Of a DNA stretch of 64,000 nucleotides, positions 43,301 to 55,515 are shown in pieces. The stretch is from Capsicum annuum (Eukaryota > Streptophyta > Magnoliopsida > Solanales > Solanaceae), in contig NC_061118.1 in NCBI RefSeq assembly GCF_002878395.1, positions 86,272,300-86,336,299 on the forward strand, in the 5' to 3' direction. Under the pieces are notes generated by a model. It was not told the origin of the DNA and did not search any database. It saw only the letters and a program-made list of their open reading frames with translations. A program made the position numbers and the translations under genes. How positions within the stretch are numbered: the first letter of the stretch is position 1; every line of letters starts with the position of its first letter.

Positions 43301-44943
43301 TATCACATTATCATAAATATACTACAATTAAGCCCAATCTAAAAGAAAAGTAAACCTAGACTACCTGGACACCGAAGAAAACCTGGTGAAATATGCTAAA
43401 TCAGTGATTTTCTCTTTTGAGAAGATTCTACAGGATGCCATACTATCAAAAAGATAATCTATTCATCAATACAAGAACAATGGTATACATATTGCATTTT
43501 TGTGCTTCGAGTCCAAAACTACGTCAAAATCCCCTGTGGGGCCCACTTGCAAAATTAGACTTTCAAATTTGTCGATGCGTCCTCCTTGATCAAGGAACAT
43601 TTACCCTCAAAAATGGGTAAATTTTGAGCTCAAATGGTGCTAAATTCAATCTACCAATAATCTAGGAATTTTGAAAAATAATAGAGAATTTATCCATGAA
43701 TTTGATGGAAACTTTCCAAGAATTCAGAGAAGAAACGAGTAATCCAAGCTCCCAAATACCCCAAAATTACCTATTAATGTTTCTCCCAATATTCCACACT
43801 TTCTAAGGTTTTTCACTTTTGAAATTGTGTGAAAAATAAGAGAAAATCAGGAAAAGAGGCATTTAATGCCATCCAGGTGCCGCTTGGCCGCGAAAGTGGT
43901 CATTGCTTTGGCGACCAAGTGTCTCTTTTTTGGTACCTTCCCAATCTGCACATGTCGCCTAAGGGATCCACTCACCACTTAAGCGACACTCGCGAGCTCG
44001 CTTACGTGACTCACTAGCTAGCATTCTAACCGCTTAATCCACCGGTTGGTCTCTGCGCGAGCTCATCTTAAGTGATCTAAGTGGTGCTTAAACGGATGCA
44101 CTAGTTGGGGACTTGAAAAATTTCAAGTCTCTACTGACCCCTTGTGATTCTTCTAGAATTCTATAAATGCAAATGAACTATGCTACCCTATCAAATTTAA
44201 CGTTTCAATCTCAATGACGCAGTTGAAATTTTCATTTGATTGATGAAAAGTGAATCCCACACCCAAGTGCCATTTTTCTTAATTTTTGGTCAATAGCCTG
44301 AAATGAGTTCAAAACCCTTGTTACTCGAACCAAAAGTCCCCCTAGCCTAAACTCGACAATCTGGAGTTGATGGGAATGCTAGAATTGGTATATAGGGTCA
44401 TTTGACTGAAGTTTTTGTCCGGTAGCTAATTTTTACCAATGAAGATTTTAAAATAGAAAATTGGCTCTAAAAAGCATGCGAAATACTTGATAACCAAACT
44501 GTCAACTCCAACAAGTCATAAATAAATTGAGGTGGCTATAGGAAAGCTCCAAATGGTAAAAATATATGAAAATGTAGAAAATGACATGGAGTATCATTAC
44601 ACAGGGAGAGCAACATACTCGGGATACCATGAAATCTTTCTCTTATGACTTTGTCCTTTGTTTTGGGACTCATACATTTTATTTATTTTGAGGTTGCATC
44701 CCCTTTTAATAATCTTAGATATTTTTGTACAGATAACTTTCAGGTTCTAGGGATGATTTTGTTAAGTGCAGTATTCCGCAACTAGTTGTACTTATGTTTT
44801 GCTTTTGGATTTGAAAATATGTTAAATGGATTAGTTCATTGACTCTTCTAAGTGTTGATTATATGATGGTAGTTTCGGGGTAAATAGTTCTCCCACTAGA
44901 TGAATAGTATGGGTGCCGCTCATGATGACTTTGGGTTTTGACA
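40340..44943 (+). mobile_element. 3' LTR of gypsy element B, interrupted by a solo LTR
   Basis: Follows a polypurine-like TTTGGGGATGAATGATGG. It begins about TGTATAATCC (40340) and ends GGGTGCCGCTCATGATGACTTTGGGTTTTGACA (44943), the style of Del-type LTR ends. Minus the 2.6-kb insert (41976-44601) it is ~1.98 kb. U3 contains CGCTATAGCGAC motifs (40697-40770). Start is less certain than end. Confidence 0.72.
41981..44601 (-). mobile_element. Solo LTR of element E family (2621 bp) with CAGGG target duplication
   Basis: Starts TGTCACGACCC and ends CATTACA on the + strand, i.e. TGTAATGA...GGGTCGTGACA on the minus strand. It is flanked on both sides by CAGGG (41976-41980, 44602-44606). It has no internal domain, so it is a product of LTR-LTR recombination. 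Homologous to 22956-25954 over most of its length. Confidence 0.93.
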
Positions 44944-45480
44944 TAATAACTATATAAATTTATTTTATGAGGTACCAAAATATACTCCGAAAGCTAACAT
45001 TAGATCATGACCTCGACTCAAAATTCGACACTCGATCCCAACTTGACACATGACCTAAGATACTAATTCTTGTTCCCACATGGGACCTAAATCTATACCA
45101 CGACTCGTGACTAGACTCTTGACCCAACTTCAAACTCTAAAATCTAACTTTCGCCCCTGACTTGGCATATGATTGAGATTCCAATTCTTGACCCACATGG
45201 GACTCGAGTTTGTACCCCAACTCGCGACTGAACTCTTGTTTCAACTCCAAACCCTAAAACTTGACTCTCGACTCTCAATCCCAAACCAAACCTGAGGCCC
45301 TAGATTCGGGATCCATCTCGACACAAACTTGACTCTAGGCTCGACCTCTATGCTCAAATCGATACCCAAACGAAGATCCCATCCAGGGCCTGACTTTCAA
45401 CCTTGACTCGAGATCCAACTCCCAATTTCACTCCCGTTATTTTTCTTAAATTTAAGAAAAAAAGTATATTTGAAAAATAT
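44944..45480. repeat. Low-complexity GACTC/ACTCGAC-rich stretch
   Basis: Irregular repeats of ACTCGAC, GACTC, CTTGACC and CCCAACTC on one strand fill about 45000-45440. A larger unit shows twice: ATGGGACCTAAATCTATACC.CGACTCG (45100) and ATGGGACTCGAGTTTGTACCCCAACTCGCG (45208), about 109 bases apart. No ORF of note. Confidence 0.65.
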
Positions 45481-45501
45481 TTTCCAATGAACTATTTTTG
45501 T

Positions 45502-45628
45502 TTTGAGCCGAGGATCTATTGAAAACAGCCTCTCTACCTCACTTTTGAGGTAGTAGTACAAACTACGTACACTTACCCTCCCTAAACCCCACTTATGTGG
45601 GAATATATTGAATATGTCGTTGTTGTTG
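45502..45628 (+). mobile_element. TS-type SINE (3' part)
   Basis: GAGCCGAGGATCTATTGAAA, ACAGCCTCTCTACCTCAC, TACCCTCCCTAAACCCCACT, TATGTGGG and the terminal GTCGTTGTTGTTG match the body and (GTT)n tail of the TS SINE known from tobacco and other Solanaceae. The tRNA-like head is not clear, so it is probably 5'-truncated. Confidence 0.88.
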
Positions 45629-45665
45629 AAATATATCTTTTAAACACTTTTAAGCCAACCAAAAA

Positions 45666-45823
45666 TAAAAAGCGAAAAAAAAATCCAAAAAATATTTTCC
45701 TTCTTATCAACACACGTAATGGTGAACTCTGGCGTTAAACTTTATAAAAAGCGAAAAAAAAATCCAAAAAATATTTTCGTTCTTTATAACACCCTTAATG
45801 GTGAACTCTGGAGTTAAAGCAGC
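45666..45823. repeat. 79-bp tandem duplication
   Basis: Units 45666-45744 and 45745-45823 both read TAAAAAGCGAAAAAAAAATC, then CAAAAAATATTTTC, TAATGGTGAACTCTGG and GTTAAA, with a few differences. Confidence 0.88.
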
Positions 45824-48464
45824 CTTCTTAAACATGTCATTATAATTTCATATTTAATTTTTTTTTTCTTACATATAGTAATTTTATTCTGTATCGCCAG
45901 TCTTGATAATAATAACTAAATCCCACAACACCAATTATATCTTTTCTACATTTGTAACTCGTAACTTAAAAAATAATTCACAGAGTTTGATGTTGCTATG
46001 GAAATTTAAGTTTCTCTTGAATTAATATTGGCTTATGAATAACTATGTTCTCAGAGTTATACTTTGAATTGGAATGAAATACAAATAATAGAAATTTTAA
46101 AATAGAAAATTTAAACATTATGTTGTCCAAGTATTGTTGTTCTAGTTGAATTTCTATAACATTGGTTGGCCTGAAGAAAAAAGAAAGATAAAATTGCTTG
46201 TTTTTAATTTAATATTCAATTTAGAAAAGCAAGAAAAAAAATTGATGCTAATTTGGTCATGTTAATAATTCGTATGACTTGCCGTCTGTGGGGATCACTT
46301 TTACATTGCCTTAATAATAGTCCAGTAAACTTATGTTACTGTATGTTAAAGAATTTAAGGTTGTCTTTTTTTTTTTTTTTTTTATATACATAATCAATTG
46401 CATATTAGATTTGAGATAACTAATTTGGTTTGATTTATTCCTCATATTTGTTGTTGAAAAATAATATTGTTAAAAGATATGATGATTGATTTGTCTTATC
46501 CTCACAAGAAATAAAGAAGTATCCTTTCTTCTTTCCCTATTTATTTTTGTTCTTTGTCTATATTTCATAACATTTAATAAGTCTTTCAATAAGAAATATA
46601 ATTTTTAAAAAGCCTAACGTAGTCCGATCCTAATACAAAATGTTTTGTTTAGTTTTAAGATAAAATTACAATTATACCCACTAGTAAGTTTTCAATGGGA
46701 AAAATTATAATTTAAAAAAGCAAATAAGTCAATCAGCCTGTAGTGGATATTTTGTTCACTAATTTTGTTATTCATGTTTTTCTTATAATATAGATATAGA
46801 TATTGATTATGAGTTGTGTCTTTTTCAATTATAATAGATTAGTGTACGTGCGTTGCACGGTGCTTCATATCAATATGGAAAATTACATATAAAAATACTG
46901 AAGTACATAATATTATAGTTGAAGTTATGACATATGTAATATTCTATTCATTTAAATGCCAAAATGCGTAGTTTTCTAATTTTAGTATATTAGTTTAACC
47001 GCACGTGCCTCGCACATGTGCGAAGATTTTTAATGAAGTGCAAAAAGTTCAAATCACTTCTCTAAGATGTTTCACACTTTAATACAATAATGTAACATAA
47101 CATACATTTCATTGTAAACACATATTTTACTACCAGAAGTTTCAAGTGGTTAATGGATCGTCACTTTTATGTTTGTCATTCAGTATCTCTTTTTCTTGTT
47201 GCTAATGGCTAAATGAGACGTATAGATTTGAACCATATTTGTAGTACGATTATTTTTTTCTATATTTTAATTCTTTCCTTATTTTTAAAGTTAAATCCTT
47301 ATAAAATCTTTGATTACTTACTTAAAACCTTTAAAAATTTGGTACTTCTTACATTTTTCTTATTCTAACGTTTTCATATTTATTTTTAGATTTTTTCAAA
47401 TTAATTCTTAAACTAATGAAAAAGGCATTAGTTGTTATTAGTTCTGATAACCTATAATAAGAAAATATTTTACTATAAATATTTAATTAATTTTCAGTAC
47501 TTAAAAATTAAAAAATTAGTGAAAAAATGACTTTTTCTAAAGCAAAAACTTTAAATGAAGGGCAAAAAATTCAAACAATATTTCTAAGACTCGTCACACT
47601 TTAAAATATAGTATAAATATGCTCGCCAATTAATTAACCTAAAATACATTAAAAAATTATTGAATAGAAATCAGTGCTAAAACAAATGTCATATTTGTTT
47701 AAATGATAAAAATGAGGGGTGTCAAATTGATACGATATATAAATAAATTTATTTATATATTTTTTGATAATCGTGATGTTCGTGTTAGTTTTTGTATATC
47801 TCAATAATTTCATGGAATACTTTTCACCTCAAACCCACCAGTAACAGATAACAAGGAACTCTATTCATCAAAGCTTTAAAAAAATTATTTTTGTCTCTAT
47901 TAAGATTTTAAGATTTTCTACCTTACTAACATAATCAAAATTTTAGAATAAGGACTATTTAAATTCAACGTTCAAACTTAATAAACTATTTCGATAATTT
48001 TTCTTTTATCTTTTTTAAGTTACTATTAGCAATTATTAGATTGTAAGAAAAACGCACAATCATAAATAACTTTATTGGAATAAATAAATAAGCAACTTTA
48101 GTATGACATTTTCTATATTGAGTGGCAATACGAGAAATTTTAACTCTATATCTTTGATCGTCAAATCAAATACTACCAACATCTTATATATACATTAATA
48201 AGTTATAGGTGTTATCTACAAAATATTACTTTATTGGATGTGCAGCAATGTGCAGTTGATAAATTTCAATACCATAACTCTACCAAATCCTTATTGATGA
48301 CGGTATGATTTGATTTGAGTATTCAATACAATCCAAACGGATGCCATAGTACTGCACATTCCTTGATATCAACTCACTTTTTGTTTTCTAAGGTCTCGAA
48401 GAAATAATAAAAGTTTAACTTTATTACTTCTATATTATAATAATAGTCTACTGCACGAAACCTA
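45824..48464. other. AT-rich non-coding stretch
   Basis: No ORF of note. It holds a 20-base T run near 46365-46383, an LTR relic (46497-46572) and two hairpin-plus-CTAA sites on the minus strand that resemble Helitron ends (46839 and 46990). Otherwise I see nothing. Confidence 0.6.
46497..46572 (+). mobile_element. Truncated copia LTR 3' end
   Basis: AAGAAATAAAGAAGTATCCT through TTTATATTTCATAACA-type end closely matches the last ~75 bases of the LTR at 3809-4065. The 5' part is missing. Confidence 0.72.
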
Positions 48465-48684
48465 TACTTCCTCAGTTATTTGTCGCAACATGAACTTTGA
48501 TCAACATTTTAAGATGTATTTTTTTATCATATTGATATGAGAAAAATTACAAGTTAAAGTTTTTTGAATATTCAATTTTTAATATTAAAACATTAAATTA
48601 TTCAAATCTAATGTAACTTTGAAAATTAGTCAAATTGACTCTAAAGAAGTGAAATATTAAATCTATTTTGAAACAGAGGAAGTA
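48465..48684. mobile_element. Stowaway-like MITE
   Basis: Left end TACTTCCTCAGTTAT and right end ATTTTGAAACAGAGGAAGTA are imperfect inverted repeats of the CTCCCTCYGTTTCA kind, with TA at both borders. 220 bp, AT-rich, non-coding. Confidence 0.75.
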
Positions 48685-48984
48685 CTAACTAATATGTCTG
48701 ATATTCCACATCTTAAATGCCTACGAAGGTCATATAACAACCTGAAAGTTTTACTCATTAGTTTTAACTGAATGTCCACATTTCCTATATGATCAATAGT
48801 TTCTAGACAATGGAGATTTCGTAAATAACTTATGTTCCATGTGAAGTACCATTAGACCTACACTATTCCTCTCAACTTAACTTTCATCTATTCTATTCAA
48901 GAACCCCCCCTCGAAGTCCACCATGATGACCCCTAACTGGTGATAAATGACAAGCCTCAAGAATGCTGCTCATCTCTACCTCAA

Positions 48985-49545
48985 GAATACACCTCCGAAT
49001 AACCTCATCCGTACATACCAAAAAAAATAAGACTCATCCTAGAAAAACTTGTGTACCTTATGCATGAAACGTTTGTGCTATTGATATGACAAGTCTCCTG
49101 GGACAAGGTCACTTGCTAAATATTTAGCAAAATCTGCAAACCAGGGGATTATGTCTTGAGATGCTGCCAAGAACCGCTCATCTGAAAAAGCATTATCAAT
49201 TTTAAGCTCATCCCCTAATTTCAGTATTGTATCCTCTTCGAGGTGGGATAGGTGTTCTACAACTTGGTTTTAGTGCCTATCCAGTCTTCCACCTCAAAGT
49301 CAAATTCCTGTAGCAATAATATATAATAAATTAACCTCGTCTTCGCATCTTTATTTAAAATCAAATACCTCAAAGCTGCATGATCAGTATGAACAATGAA
49401 TTTAGTCCCACTCAAATAGGACCAAAATTTCTCAAAAGAAAAAATCTCCACGAGTAAATTCTATTCAATAACTGTATATTTTTATGCGTGGCGTTTAATG
49501 ATTTACTGGCATAGTAGATGGAGTGACCCGATCTAAGATTTCAGC
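48985..49545 (-). pseudogene. Athila-like gypsy: RNase H and linker
   Basis: On the minus strand: [76 protein letters not shown], then the linker ELKIDNAFSDERFLAASQDI and IPWFADFAKYLASDLVPGDL. This is the RNase H end and pre-integrase linker of Athila-type elements. Integrase is absent. Confidence 0.85.
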
Positions 49546-50170
49546 AGCTAATTCCCAAATGAAGGCTCGTGAAAGCCCCACCAATGATAGTATTAACAAT
49601 AACTTTATTATTTACATTCAGGGCTCTATAGAATATCTCAAGCATATTCCTCCCTGAAATTCAGTAAGTGGGCACCAGCATCAATTTCTTGTTGAACCTC
49701 AACCATGTATCATACAATGGTTCAGAATATATCTGCCTGAAATTATAAATCTCATCCTTCAACTGGAGCATTCTCGAAGGCGGGAAGAATCGGTCAAAAA
49801 AATATTTCCTCAACTAATTCCAATTAGTGATGGACCCATGAGGTATTTTCCCTAACCATAATATCACTTCACCTGTCAGAGAGAATGGGAACAACCTGAT
49901 TCTCAAAGCTTCCTGACTCATTCCAAGTAAATTATACGAAGTGCATATCCCAATGAAATTCATGATGTGCATGTTGGAATCATCTATTGGCAGACCAGCA
50001 AACTTACCCTTCAGATTCAACAACTAGATCATGGAACTTATAATATCAAACTTCACCCCCTGAGGCAGCTCAAGAGGAATGACAACTCTTATTTGAATAG
50101 GCTCAACATACCCCAGGTCTTTCTCCGGACCATCATATGTTGGGAAGAATGGAAAAGCTGGGGTACTTGA
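49546..50170 (-). pseudogene. Athila-like gypsy: gag
   Basis: 49814-50023 (minus) reads LKGKFAGLPIDDSNMHIMNF, IGICTSYNLLG, ALRIRLFPFSLTGEVILWLG and IPHGSITNWN; downstream pieces LRKYFFDRFFPPSRMLQLKD and NMLEIFYRALNVNNKVIVNT follow. This is the Athila gag core. It is joined directly to RNase H near 49545, so protease and RT were deleted. Confidence 0.85.
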
Positions 50171-50571
50171 GCTCTCTTTCTTCTAGCCCTATTTAGTTTG
50201 GCTCAACGTTGTTCTTTCTATCTCACACTTTTGTCTTGACCTGCACGATGGGCGGCAACATCCCTCATCTTATTTTTTTTGGATAGTAACCACACAGTGG
50301 TTTGTGCAGGTGTCTCTTAAACACCCTGCAGAGGGGGAGAAATCTGATAAGGGTTATCATGATGTCTGTGCTCCCGCTCTTCCATTTATGGTTCTATCAT
50401 AAGGTTTACTCCAACTTAATATCTAGTGGGATTAAAGGATTGCTTGGACTCCGAGTACTGGGCATACACCGGCGTATGCCTAAGAAACAGTAGAAAAATA
50501 AAAACCCAACAACCTCAACAACTTTGATCAATCAATCTTTAATTGTATTCCTGGCAATGACACTAAAATTT
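50171..50571 (-). mobile_element. Athila-like gypsy: gag start/leader and decayed primer site
   Basis: Few clear codons. At 50549-50571 the minus strand reads AATTTTAGTGTCATTGCCAGG, a decayed form of the Asp-tRNA primer site TGGCGCCGTTGCCGG used by Athila/Tat elements, marking the LTR border. Confidence 0.5.
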
Positions 50572-50934
50572 AATGTCACCCTAATTATATCTACGATAAA
50601 TATAATACGGTTGCTGTAAAAAATATAACCTAACAAAGTTTTGGGTCTAACCCACATGTAATAGGATGAATATATCTCATAAATTTACTGAAGTAGCCGC
50701 CCGAAGACTGGTTAGCGGTTGAACACTAGCATGAATTTAGGATAAAGATAAAATAATTCCAACCAGTAAAACCAATTGAACAAACCAAATGCATACAACC
50801 CCCTCCCCCCTATATATATTATTGAACGCTAGCATAAATTCAGGATAAGGATAAAATAATGCCAACCAGTAAAACCTATTAAACAAACTATATGCATACA
50901 AACCCTACACACACACATATGTATATATATAATT
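50572..50934 (-). mobile_element. Part of the Athila-like 5' LTR, with a 103-bp duplication
   Basis: LTR end sequence (TAATGTCACCC on the + strand) next to the primer site. Contains two units starting TTGAAC.CTAGCAT.AATT.AGG at 50719 and 50822 with AATA.TTCCAACCAGTAAAACC. It is cut at 50934 where LTR C begins. Confidence 0.55.
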
Positions 50935-52692
50935 ATGTCGGAAAAGAAAACCAGGTTTAGCTTGCATTTAAAGTCATTAACCTGGGTATGTGTAGCTTAA
51001 ACTCCCTTAACCACCCACAGGATATATGGGTCCAGTATAACCCCCTGAACGGCCCTGATACGTATAGCCGCACAAACCGGAGATACCATAAGAGTAAGGG
51101 ATTCCCAAGTACCCTCACCCTCCATGATACATATGTACATTATACTTAGAGGATTCCCAGAGGATTCTCACGTACCTCATAGTGTCATAAAATGGTCGCC
51201 ATGTCCTACTCCTCATGTCAGTAAATATGAGTTTCCAGTGTTCGTTTATTGAACTCCCACTTTCACGGTTAGCTATCACACCCCACCACTATTGCCCAAT
51301 TAAAACTATTTTCAACCAAATAAATCATTGTTATTACCTGAGGCTATACATAATGGTATTGTCATATTGACTATAACTTGCAAGTATTGTTCTTAGCCAA
51401 ACCTGTTTGAGATTAAGGGAGTCCCATGTACCAATAGATCATATTACCAATTAACTTAGGGGATTCCCATGTACCCCACAAGTGTTCCATTATTACGATT
51501 ACTTGGGGGATTCCATTGTACCCCAGAAGAATGATTGTTAAACCAAAACCATTCCATTTAGACCATTCTAAACCATTTAACCATTTAGGGTTCCATTAAC
51601 AAGTTTAAACCATACATAAGTTCCCTTAAAGTCCAACAATGTAGTGAAAATATTCTCATAGGCATTTTATCAAACATATTGGGGGCATAGTATTTCCAAA
51701 ACCAAAACCAATTACCAAATAACAATTCCCATGCAACCAATTATCCAAAACCACCATTAAAGAATATAAAAGCATAATTAAAACATGGAATAACCATAAC
51801 CAAGCATTTATAACCAAAACCCCCAAATTATAGTTGAAAATCCAAAACCATACAATAATCAAACCATGAAAACATTAAATAAAACCATGCCTTTAGTTGG
51901 AACTAACAATGATGTAAGAGAACATGCCTTAAATCAAGAAGATAATGGAGAGAAATAACCAACACAATCCCTAAATTAATCCTTAAGATGAAACCCTAGC
52001 CTTCCTTTACCCAAAAGCCTTAGAGAGAATTATAGTGTTTAAAAAGAGTTTCTAAGTGTTAATGAATAGAATAATAGGGCAAATAAACTCCTAATAGGGA
52101 TATAAGTCGTGGGGCCTTATTAGTTTAAGAGGAGAAATGTACAGATTGCCTCACTTAAAGTCCCCAAAATCTCATCAGGTGGGTACGACTATCTATACCA
52201 GTCTTACCCTCTAATTTGAGTTGTACCCACCACTCGTACCCAAGGCCATCTCCCTTGGACCCAATACTGTCCAAGGTAGGACTCACCCCAAACCATGTCA
52301 TATCTAAGTATACAAATAGTACACATGATCCGTACCCCTGGCAGAATAGAATTCCAAGAGGATTGAACACTGACCACTATACGAGTCCATGGTACGACTC
52401 GTACCCTGGCTTACAGATCTTTGTGAGCCACTCGTACTTAGATCCAACTTAAGTTACCAAGCCTAAGATTAAATTAAGTAACCAAACAACTCGTATCCAC
52501 CGATATAACTCATACCACCCAAGTCGCACCCATTTTAGAAACCAAATCCAACCCACCAATCAACACTGGTCAGCATACGACTAACCCAAACCACTCGTAT
52601 CCCAGTGTACGAGTCATTTACCATAGTCGTATCCTCTCTAGAGACCAGAAATCCAGGGAATTTTCTAAGGGCAAGAAACCTAGGGTGTTTCA
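50935..52692 (-). mobile_element. 3' LTR of gypsy element C (about 1.76 kb)
   Basis: On the minus strand it starts TGAAACACCCTAGGTTTCTT (right edge 52692) directly after the polypurine tract AGTGGGGGAGAC (52693-52704) and runs to about TGTCGG at 50935. It has many CCGTACCC/ACTCGTA motifs in U3 (52190-52640). The left edge is inferred from TG and is less certain. Confidence 0.72.
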
Positions 52693-52904
52693 GTCTCCCC
52701 CACTAGGAACATCCGTCCTCGAGTGACAGACAAGGTAGGGTAACCAAAAACATGATTCATTTGCATTATCAAATATCAATCCAACCTTTAACCAAGTTAG
52801 GAAACTTAAATGCAAAGATATTAATCTTTTATTTAACAAACTTAAAAAATAAAGATGTGTTCAAGAACACATACCTTACGCACGAATCCCAAGAGAAGAA
52901 AATA

Positions 52905-54160
52905 GATGTGGATACTTGGAATTTATGTCCTTCTCCACTTCACATGTAGCCTCTTCCACCCTGTGGTTCTGCCATATAACCTTAACTGATGCCACATCCT
53001 TGGTCCGTAACCGATGAACCAACTAATCTAGTATCTTAATTGGGACCTCTTCATAAGACAGAGAATCCGAGATACCCAAGCCCTCCAAGGGAACAACTGA
53101 AGAAGGATCACTAATGCACTTTCTCAATATAAAGACATGAAATATCGGTTGAATGAAGATCAAACTAGAAGGAAACTCCAATTCATAAGTAACATTACCA
53201 ACCCTTCGCAAAATCGTATAAGGACCAACAAACTGGGACTTAGCATTTCCCTTCTTACCAAACTGGATTACTCCTTTTATGGGAGATACCTTTAGGAACA
53301 CCTTATCCCTAACCTCAAATTCCAAGTCTCTACGCCTTACATCTGCATAGGACTTTTGGCAACTTTAGGTATCCTTAAGACTATCCCTAATCACTTTCAA
53401 CTTTTCCATAGCCTGATAAACCAAATCCAGGACAAACATATCTGCCTCATAGAGCTCAAACCATCCAATAGGAGATCTACACCTCCTACCATACAATGCC
53501 TCAAAAGGGGCCATACCAATACTAGAATGATACCTACTGTTGTAAGAAAACTCTACTAAAGGTAGATGCTCAATCCAATTACCACTATAATCAATCACAC
53601 ATGCCCAAACCATATCCTCCAATGTCTAATAGTCCTTTCCGCTTGTCCATCCATCTGAGGATGAAAAGCAATACTCAGACTCACCTTAGTACCCAATCAA
53701 TTCTGAAAAGACTGCTAGAAATAAGATGAAAATAGCATACCATGATTGGAGATAGTCAAAATAGGTACCCCATGCAGCTTCACAACCTCCTAAAGAGACA
53801 ACTTTGCATAATCCTCCACCAAAAAGGTAGTCCTCACTGGCAAGAAGTGAGTTGACTTCGTCATCTTATCCACGATGACCCAAATCGAATCAAATTGATT
53901 TCGAGACCGAGGAATACTGGTAACAAAATCCATATTGATCACCTCCCATTTCTACACGGGAAAATCAATTACTTGATACAACCCTCCAGGCCTCAGGTGC
54001 TCAACTTTAACTTCTTGACAGACCATGCACTTTGCCACAAGATCAACCTCATCCTTTTTTATATCATTCCACCAATATATCTCTTTGAGATCATAATACA
54101 TTTTCATAGAACCGGGATGAACAACATAACATAATTCATGTGCCTCAACCAATATCCTTT
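52905..54160 (-). pseudogene. Element C integrase and chromodomain-like end
   Basis: Minus strand: zinc finger EAHELCYVVHPGSMKMYYDL, CMVCQEVKVEHLRPGG (53952-54152), core pieces around 53620-53900, ACVIDYSGNWIEHLPLVEFS, GMAPFEALYGRRCRSPIGWF (53365-53622), C-terminus MEFEVRDKVFLKVSPIKGVI and HVFILRKCISDPSSVVPLEG (53023-53325), and the end VASVKVIWQNHRVEEATCEV. Stops between blocks. Confidence 0.9.
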
Positions 54161-54960
54161 ATTGCAACCCATCGACGTTAGGAAACACAACCTTCCTTGG
54201 TACCATAAAGTACCATCACTACTGATCTTGGATACCATTACCTTTTTCCCACCTATATCACTTTTGATTTTTATCAAGATAGGACCTACAACTTGCTTCT
54301 CCTTAATCTCTACTTCGAGAGATGATTGAATCGCTTCCTATACCAACACACCATAATCCTCAGAGTTTATGAGACGAACTTCTAAATTAGCCAAGTGATG
54401 AATATCCTTTACCAATTCCCATTTCTCCTTATCCACATGATCTGAACTCAAAATGGATAACCTTCTAAGAACATACAACATTAGCCTTTCCTAGATAATA
54501 GTGAAGACTCTTATCATAGTCCTTGAGAAACTCCAACCATCTTCTCTACCTGAGATTTAGCTCCTTCTGAGTGAACACATACTGTAGACTCTTTTGATCA
54601 GAAAAGATATCTACGTGCACTCTATACAAATAATACCGCCATATTTTCAAAGCAAAAACCACCATCAACAACTTCAAATCATGAGTAGGATAATTCCTCT
54701 CATGCACCTTCAACTACCTAGAAGCATAGGTAATCACCTTCTCGTGCTACATCAAAACATAAGCACGTCCTACCCTAGATGCATCACAATAAACTTCAAA
54801 TCCCTTTTTGCCTTTAGGAATTGTCAAAACCAGTGCTGAAGTTAGCTTATCCTTAAGCTTGTCCAAACTCCCTTCACATATTTTAGACCAAAAAAACCTT
54901 ACTTTCTTTTGAGTTAATAACCAACTATAATATCTAGAATAAAGGATTTCATATCAAAGT
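54161..54960 (-). pseudogene. Element C RNase H, truncated upstream
   Basis: Minus strand: LTSALVLTIPKGKKGFEVYC with the catalytic Asp in [59 protein letters not shown] and HYYLGKANV. No RT is seen beyond about 54960; gag, PR, RT and the 5' LTR are gone. Confidence 0.88.
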
Positions 54961-55515
54961 CGAATCTTAGAATTAATATAATGCAGTGAATGTAAAGAGC
55001 GTGTAATCTAATACAAAAACATCAAACGGGTATTTTTAGTTTCATAAGAAAACCTAAAAGACCTAACCAAAACAAAATAGGAAAATAAGGTCGACAGTGG
55101 CTATGCCTCAGGAAATGAGTCGTCTGGACTGACGAAGACTCATTGTCAGCTCTATTTCCTGACTTCTATGCTCTTTGGTGATGACTTATCACGTCTACCT
55201 ACGTGTCATTGTCTGGACTCATTGTCTCTCCAGTGAAGTTGCATCTTTTAAATGTTTTCTCATAAATATCAGAATGGTTAATACTACGTCTCATAGCCTA
55301 ATTTTAACACTCATCATCAGTCTCATCTCCAAAAGGAGCCAACGCATAACTTCTCAGGACTTTTCATCTTGTTTGCTTAGAAATATTCCACTATACGACT
55401 CATAGATAGATCCTACAAGTCGTAGCCTACATCCACTTTATTCTTCAGCTTATATTCCATCACTGGTCACTTGACGACTTGGACGATGGGTTGTATAGTC
55501 ACCCAATGACTCATT
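54961..55515 (-). mobile_element. Probable gypsy LTR remnant with GACTCAT motifs
   Basis: Non-coding. Repeated GACTCAT, GACTCATTGTC and ACGACTCAT motifs (55120-55510) resemble the U3 array of the LTR at 30060-31194. No ends identifiable. Confidence 0.45.
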
